Origin: Mayamaea pseudoterrestris
Lineage: Eukaryota; Bacillariophyta; Bacillariophyceae; Sellaphorales; Sellaphoraceae
NCBI GenBank assembly: GCA_027923505.1
Contig: BROI01000010.1
Coordinates: forward strand, 186,001-250,000
DNA: 64,000 nucleotides
Direction: 5' to 3'
Below the pieces are notes generated by a model that made no database searches, was not told where the DNA came from, and saw nothing but the letters and a program-made list of their open reading frames with translations. Position numbers and translations under genes: made by a program. Each line of letters starts with the position of its first letter. The stretch's first letter is position 1. Positions 58,807 to 64,000 of this stretch are shown here, piece by piece.

Positions 58807-61800
58807 ATGGCAACGACGAAAGTACCCAAACCTCCCAAGAAGCCGCCTGCTCGCGCAACGAGAAGCACTCCGATTTCCAGGGAGAAGGCGACCAGAGATT
58901 ATTATGAGCGAAAATGGCAAGCAAACTACAACGAGCTTCTGATATTTAAGGAAAAGAGTGGACACTGCAATGTCCCACGCATCGAAGGAAAGCTTGGCGC
59001 TTGGGTCGCCGACCAACGTATTCTTTACAGAAAATTAACACTTGATACGGATCGAGAGGCAAAGCTCAACGATATTGGGTTTACTTGGGAAATTCGTGTG
59101 TCTTGGCAAGTGATGTTTGAGCGGCTGAAAGCGCTGATGGAAAAGAATGGGCATTGCAATGTCCCAGCAGGCGGAGGAAAGCTTGGCCCTTGGGTCACCA
59201 AACAACGAATGAGTTACAAAAACTCAATACTTGATACTGATCGAGAGGCTAAGCTGAACAGTATTGGGTTTCTTTGGCAAGCTCGAGCTCGTGAGTCTTG
59301 GCTCGACATGTTTGATAGGCTGAAAGTCTATAAGGAAATGCATGGGCACTGCAACGTCCCAGCAGGCAGCGGTAACCTTGGTACGTGGGTATCCACACAA
59401 CGCAAGGGATACCAAAAATCAACAATAGATAATGATCGAGAGGCTCAGCTCAACGGGATTGGGTTTGTTTGGCAAGTTCGTGTGCCTTGGCATGGCATGT
59501 TTGAAAGGCTGAAAGTCTTTAAGGAAATGCATGGGCATTGCTATGTCCCATACAACGAAGGGACGCTTGGCACTTGGGTCAAAAGCCAACGACGTTTCAG
59601 ATGGAAAAAACCTCATCGAGTGGCAGCTCTCAACAGCATTGGTTTTGACTGGAGAGATTACACTGGGAAACCAACGCTTGTCTCTGAGGATGAAGGATGT
59701 TTGTCGGACGGCATCAGGGACGGGCGGAGTTCATGCGCTAACTCTGATGGAGGCAAATACCCGCTTTGCCCTCAATCATTTATAAAATTCAAGCAGTCAA
59801 ATAAGTTGGAACACAAAAATGACGCTGCGGGTGGGGTGATGGATACTTCTTGCAATGCTTATGAAGATGAACGCGTCGACGCAGCTTTTGACTGCGACAC
59901 TGGCAATAGCGCACATGCGCCTTATCCGAGCGAGACGATCACCGATGGTGCGTGCGATGCTCGAGCTGATTTCCAAGCTGAAGGGGCAATTCATTTTCAT
60001 ATACATGACGACTATAATAGTGGCAAGGACGTTGTATTTGGAAGCAACAATCAAGATGCGTTCAACCTGAATGGGGAAGGCATTGCTAATGACGATACGA
60101 CAAGCAGTATTCATGCCCAACAGGGTGACAATCAGGGTGATATGCTACATGATGGCGATGCTGAGGCGTTTGACAGTGACCAAGAAGAAGCTCAGGTCGC
60201 GTCCAGATCCAGTCCGGAAACGAAACAAACGGACGGAGGGAGGGCCGCAAAATACGACACACCACTTAATGCTTCTGATGCTTCTGTTGCATCAGCCAAC
60301 AATAATGGCGATAAATTGCGCAATGAGGGTGGCGGTGGATCTGTCCTTGAAAAGGACCCATGCGACAACAAGTCTGACGAGAGGCTTGCCCCAAGCGCTG
60401 GCGGTAGCAATGGTGCACTAAACGTGTTCGATCATGAACATGAAAATGAGCAAGTATGGCGTGATAACGATGCTACCGATGATAGCTTGGCATTATATGG
60501 CCTAAACAACCATACATTTAATGTTAGGCGGGCGGTATTTAATCCAGCCACAACGATACCTCCAACAAGAAAGCGGAAACGACAATTTGTAGCAGCGTTG
60601 GAGAAAGAATCAGTCAACTTTCAAACGAACGAGATTCTAATCGCACGTTTACCTGCAGCGCTTTGCAAGAGAGGAAGACGCAGGATTGACAGTGAGCGTT
60701 TACCTGCAGTGCTTTGCAAGAGAGGAAGACGCAGGATTGACAGTGAATCATCCATTAAGTTTCGATACACGGACCCCTGCTTTAAGTCTGTGATTTATAA
60801 TAGCGTGCCTGTTAGGATGATTGACAGTGCCGAATTTGTCGACGGGCAAGGTGCTCCAATTAATGGTTGGGAAACTTTGGTCGTAAAAAGCGTTCACGCG
60901 CAATTGCTGATCATTTTGGAAGTGATGGCGGCCGGCTCAAAGGACGGTCGTCAGCAATTTTATGGTTTACTTTGTTCAGCGATGAGAAACCCCCAAAATG
61001 TATTTATGTACGTGACACAAAGCGCTTTTGGTGTGGGCATGGACAACGTCTCTGCCAGCAAAGTCATCCGACACATCGCCAAAGTCTCACTGCTCGATGA
61101 CACGGTTACTGAGATTCAAGTACGCTTCTGTCAAACAAACCAGTCGGAGCTCGAGAAGCGGTTTATTCAGCTCATAGCCGAAGCGCCCGTGCAGCGCCAA
61201 CAGATTTACCTACTTCACCCGGTTAATTCAGGGTCTGCGATACCCAAGGCTGATGGAAAGGATAAGGTTACCGATGAATATATAATTTTTGCTACTACGG
61301 CGGCACGTGATGTTAACATCTCATGCGCTGGCCCTTCTAGCGATGTTTCAACCATAGGCCAAGGTGGCATTTCAGCCGCCTTCTCCGGCGGCGCTAGCGA
61401 AGGCGCTTTGCAAATGTCTCGCACCTTGCCGTTTCATTCTGCTTATCATCGCGGCGCTGTTGGCCGACCACTTTTCATGCGTCGCTCGCTGCGATTTAAC
61501 AGAGCACCTGCTCACGATGATACCGCTGCGGGCTACCCCAGTGATGTGTCAACCTTGGGAGAAGCCGGCTTTTCTGCCACCTTAAATCAACAAGGCGTTT
61601 TGACGCCAAGACCCTCGCGAACTGCCCAGCCATTTCATTCTTCTTTTGATCGCGAATGTTTTGACCTGCACATGAATCCTCGTCGCCCGCGGCGTTCTCG
61701 ATCGCGAAAAGTAGCCATTGGCTATGATGGCGACGAATCGTCTACTTCTTCAAACTCTTCGATTGCGGAAAGCGAATCGACAATGCAATTTGATTCGACA

Positions 61801-62010
61801 TTGGATTCTGACTCGACAACCCAATCTGAATCGCAGCTAAGGATTAAGGACCCAATAGACTATCACAGGCGCGTTCAAAAAGCTCGGAACGATGCAATCA
61901 ATAGCAAGGGTAAAGGATTACGGAAACATTACAAGCATGATTCGCTGGTTCAGGACGGCGACGACAGCACTTACTACTGCAAAACAAGTGTCACCTCGGC
62001 TACATCGTAG
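58807..62010 (+). CDS. Helicase-associated (HA) repeat protein, 1067 aa
   Basis: The start at 58807 has a strong context (GCCATGG) and is followed by a Lys/Pro stretch (KVPKPPKKPPARATR). Four HA domains (PF03457 type) lie at about residues 35-280. Each reads W-x-x-x-(F/Y)-x-x-L, then GHCNVP, then LG-WV--QR and ending in L-x-x-I-G-F-x-W. These modules are thought to bind nucleic acid; they occur in bacteria beside helicases and are abundant in diatoms without them. A long acidic disordered middle follows, then a 17-residue unit RLPA(A/V)LCKRGRRRIDSE repeated twice, a basic nuclear-signal-like block. Then comes an unknown alpha/beta region (about 715-850) and Ser-rich repeats (SDVSTxGxxGxSAxF twice). 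A DNA-linked nuclear role is likely but unproven. Single exon. Confidence 0.8.
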   Translation: MATTKVPKPPKKPPARATRSTPISREKATRDYYERKWQANYNELLIFKEKSGHCNVPRIEGKLGAWVADQRILYRKLTLDTDREAKLNDIGFTWEIRVSWQVMFERLKALMEKNGHCNVPAGGGKLGPWVTKQRMSYKNSILDTDREAKLNSIGFLWQARARESWLDMFDRLKVYKEMHGHCNVPAGSGNLGTWVSTQRKGYQKSTIDNDREAQLNGIGFVWQVRVPWHGMFERLKVFKEMHGHCYVPYNEGTLGTWVKSQRRFRWKKPHRVAALNSIGFDWRDYTGKPTLVSEDEGCLSDGIRDGRSSCANSDGGKYPLCPQSFIKFKQSNKLEHKNDAAGGVMDTSCNAYEDERVDAAFDCDTGNSAHAPYPSETITDGACDARADFQAEGAIHFHIHDDYNSGKDVVFGSNNQDAFNLNGEGIANDDTTSSIHAQQGDNQGDMLHDGDAEAFDSDQEEAQVASRSSPETKQTDGGRAAKYDTPLNASDASVASANNNGDKLRNEGGGGSVLEKDPCDNKSDERLAPSAGGSNGALNVFDHEHENEQVWRDNDATDDSLALYGLNNHTFNVRRAVFNPATTIPPTRKRKRQFVAALEKESVNFQTNEILIARLPAALCKRGRRRIDSERLPAVLCKRGRRRIDSESSIKFRYTDPCFKSVIYNSVPVRMIDSAEFVDGQGAPINGWETLVVKSVHAQLLIILEVMAAGSKDGRQQFYGLLCSAMRNPQNVFMYVTQSAFGVGMDNVSASKVIRHIAKVSLLDDTVTEIQVRFCQTNQSELEKRFIQLIAEAPVQRQQIYLLHPVNSGSAIPKADGKDKVTDEYIIFATTAARDVNISCAGPSSDVSTIGQGGISAAFSGGASEGALQMSRTLPFHSAYHRGAVGRPLFMRRSLRFNRAPAHDDTAAGYPSDVSTLGEAGFSATLNQQGVLTPRPSRTAQPFHSSFDRECFDLHMNPRRPRRSRSRKVAIGYDGDESSTSSNSSIAESESTMQFDSTLDSDSTTQSESQLRIKDPIDYHRRVQKARNDAINSKGKGLRKHYKHDSLVQDGDDSTYYCKTSVTSATS
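60646..60747 (+). repeat. 51-bp tandem duplication inside the HA-repeat gene
   Basis: CGTTTACCTGCAGCGCTTTG begins a 51-bp unit repeated immediately with one internal change (GCG to GTG) and one at the end. It adds 17 residues with the basic core KRGRRRIDSE in frame and is a very recent duplication. Confidence 0.92.
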
Positions 62011-62564
62011 TTGGCTAGGTTTTACATCTAATATATGAAAGTACATATCAACGCTTTGGTATTAACCACCTTCAGGGCTCGGCTAGAACTATACGAAACG
62101 GAACTTGCGCACTGCATCTTCCCGGCGCTTGCGTTGTTGTCTGCAACAACTCGCCTCGCAAAAACATATATAGTGACTGCTGCATTGATGGTTGATCCGT
62201 GGGATCGGCTTGCGCAAGCTCAGCAGCGCATCATAATGCACCGTGTGAGTATAATATTCAAAACACCCCGTTCCAGGAAACGAATTCGTCCCGTGTGTGC
62301 TAACTAGATAAGCCAGCATTAACGCGATAAGCCAGCGTTAACGATGGAACATTCACTGCAGTCAAGCGCAGAGTATTCTGTTGCAGACGTCGGATGGTCG
62401 AATCGTTGTGTTAGCGTTGTACGTGCTTCACGCGCAGCACATGCGGAAATATTAACTTTGCCAGCAACGACATAGCTAGCCAAAGCGCGGCTCGCGTACC
62501 AGCGCGCCAGCCACTCGTGCATGCGTCGCGCCATGGCGATGGCGCGCCGCTCATTCATTTCACC
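62011..62564. other. Intergenic between HA-repeat gene and CTF8
   Basis: No gene recognised. A small direct repeat (GATAAGCCAGC-TTAACG, twice at about 62306-62342) is present. Confidence 0.45.
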
Positions 62565-63204
62565 ATGACTCCAGCAACAGCAACCACCGCTCAGTCTCCG
62601 TTGGGCCGGGTCGTTACCATTCCCATTCACTTTGCGGGTAGTAACGCTGACGGCGACGATGTTCCCGAGTGGGCCATGATTGAAATCAATGGCGAGCTCG
62701 TCGTTCCGCCGTTGAATGATGATGCAGACGACGATGATGCAGACGAGGAAGCTACGAAACACGTCAGGAGCGATCAGTTGGAGCTTGGATCGATTCGGTT
62801 CGATGGAGAGGTATGTTGATAAAAGTGAAAATACTGCCTGCCGTTTCATTCATTGGCGAAGCCTTTGTGTCGAAAATCCGTGCTCGGATCGTAATCGTCG
62901 CTCATTCCATTCTATCATTTATCTGTCATAGACTCCAGTCATGATACTCGGCAGCCACGAGCTCATTGGAACAGTTGAAACGCTCAAGCAGCCCTTTTGC
63001 GTCCTGCGCAAGGAAGTGGTCGAGCCGTTGACCGACAATGAATTTGCCATGAGTGAAGAAACGCCTGCAAACGCAGACGCTACAAATACAAGTGCAAGCA
63101 GCAGTGACAGCAGCAGGAGCGTGTCCTACGTCGTGCAAGGCGTCGTGACTCGCAAACTTTTGTTCAACAAGTACCCCAAGGTCATTATGCGATCCATGCG
63201 GTGA
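62565..63204 (+). CDS. CTF8: CTF8-like subunit of the alternative clamp loader, two exons
   Basis: Exons are 62565-62810 and 62932-63204, with a 121-bp intron (GTATGT donor, TCATAG acceptor, phase 0), giving 172 residues. Family marks in order are EWAMIEINGELVV (CTF8: EWVLMELQGE), LGSIRFDGE across the intron, TPVMILGSHELIGTVETLKQ and PFCVLRKEV (CTF8: [25 protein letters not shown]), and finally SYVVQGVVTRKLLFNKYPK (CTF8: YLVTALIKDKILFKTRPK). CTF8 joins CTF18 and DCC1 in the RFC-like complex that loads PCNA for sister-chromatid cohesion. An acidic Asp/Glu loop (DDADDDDADEE) and an Ala/Ser loop are extra. The start at 62565 has the context CACCATGA. Confidence 0.88.
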
Positions 63205-64000
63205 GGCGAAACTTGAGTCGGTGGTCGACGCTTTGTGCGTACTGCGTACTTGATGGAGCGGTGGCTACTCGAGCCGGCGAATTTGACGACTGCATTCACT
63301 TCCTGATCAATAGTCGCCACGTTTATCGCAGTCGGTAGCGGGTGTGTAAGATGATGCCGCTTGGGTCGTCGGCGACGAAAGCAGCTATGAGGAACAAACA
63401 CTATATGCAACAGTCAACGTTTCTATGTATTAACCACAATCTTTAACTCAACTATCTTTCATTTCACGTCTCTAGCCGATATCTTTTTTTTTGTATGTGC
63501 ACAGATCGAATGCAACCAAGTCTCCTGCATTGGTCCTTTTTTGCCGACAAGGTGAATGAGCGGATTGGAGGTGCAGCATCCAGCAGGCAGGCCTTTTTTT
63601 GCCACGACGGAACGAAAGATTGTCCACAAGCCATTCATTCAAGCACTCTTCAATGACTGCGAGCCGCTACATCTGCGCATGGGAAGTTTCCAAATGCGGA
63701 AAGTGTTCGCTTGGCATGTCATGCCTTGCGACAGGTGCGCAAGTCAATATGGCCACGCTGCGTACAAGCTGGTGGAAGCGGTACCATGTAGAATGAACGG
63801 GTAAGTTCATTCGATTGGACTACATACTACGGCAGCTCTATACCGTATTAATAGCTCTAGCCTTTCACCATGCACTTTGTCAATGTTGCATGTGTGTATA
63901 GCAAATAAAAATCTTCATCGCATCGCCAAAACGTCATTCATTATTGATACGACACTTAAAGTTCGCATTCATTGCCGCTTATTAAGAAGGAACGGCTCGC
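63205..64000. other. Right end, no supported gene
   Basis: Short frames on both strands. A pyrimidine-rich tract followed by GTGCACAG at about 63484-63506 looks like a splice acceptor and may begin an exon of a gene continuing outside the window, but no product is recognised. Confidence 0.35.

Noticed and set aside
1-64000. tRNA or rRNA genes
   Set aside because: I looked for tRNA A and B boxes and rRNA-like stretches and found none I could support; a covariance-model scan would settle this.

Overview
The window looks like nuclear DNA of a photosynthetic stramenopile, most probably a diatom. Genes are mostly intronless or carry one or two short introns (75-128 bp, GT-AG). Proteins are rich in Ser/Thr/Asn/Gln runs. 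Two predicted N-termini resemble a signal peptide followed by a plastid transit start with Phe at the cleavage site. Several genes belong to families common in diatoms (helicase-associated repeats, the APGVRRP..CCDP tail, the LxLNRCGR-type leucine-rich protein). The organism call is inference; no rRNA, tRNA or organelle marker was recognised. Region 1 (1-14025) is one large minus-strand retroelement of the tyrosine-recombinase class with split direct repeats (A1-ORFs-B1-A2-B2, as in Ngaro/PAT elements). A young Ty1/copia element of about 5.5 kb (4474-9981) with near-identical LTRs and a 5-bp target duplication is nested in its reverse-transcriptase region. The copia element carries a chromodomain-like segment. 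Both elements are broken. Region 2 (14186-39474) is gene-rich: apyrase (minus), a TPR-like protein (minus), proteasome lid subunit Rpn9/PSMD13 (minus), a small membrane protein (plus), a three-exon IDO-family heme dioxygenase (minus), a coiled-coil/WD40 protein (plus), a membrane-anchored PhoD-type phosphatase (plus), RNA polymerase III subunit RPC8/POLR3H (minus), a leucine-rich protein with a relic paralogue upstream (plus), a secreted calcineurin-like phosphoesterase (plus), and a kynurenine-3-monooxygenase-like flavoprotein (minus). Three small DNA-transposon-like or templated insertions interrupt the spacers. Region 3 (39558-42284) is a 2.7-kb DNA transposon with perfect 48-bp inverted repeats and one zinc-finger-like protein gene. 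Region 4 (42472-64000) holds a GDSL/SGNH hydrolase, a small acidic protein, the Qa-SNARE syntaxin-16 homologue (three exons), a protein with a CCDP tail whose 3' end is tandemly duplicated beyond the stop, two tandem papain-like paralogues (one frameshifted), a polytopic membrane protein, PRMT5, a long helicase-associated-repeat protein, and CTF8. There are no operons. Functionally the set is mostly housekeeping (protein turnover, Pol III transcription, vesicle fusion, arginine methylation, sister-chromatid cohesion). Two genes could act in tryptophan-kynurenine metabolism (IDO-like and KMO-like), and three encode secreted or membrane phosphatases. A recurrent composite promoter motif built on ATGACGTTTT lies 5' of several genes, including both kynurenine-type genes, and within a duplicated 229-bp segment.
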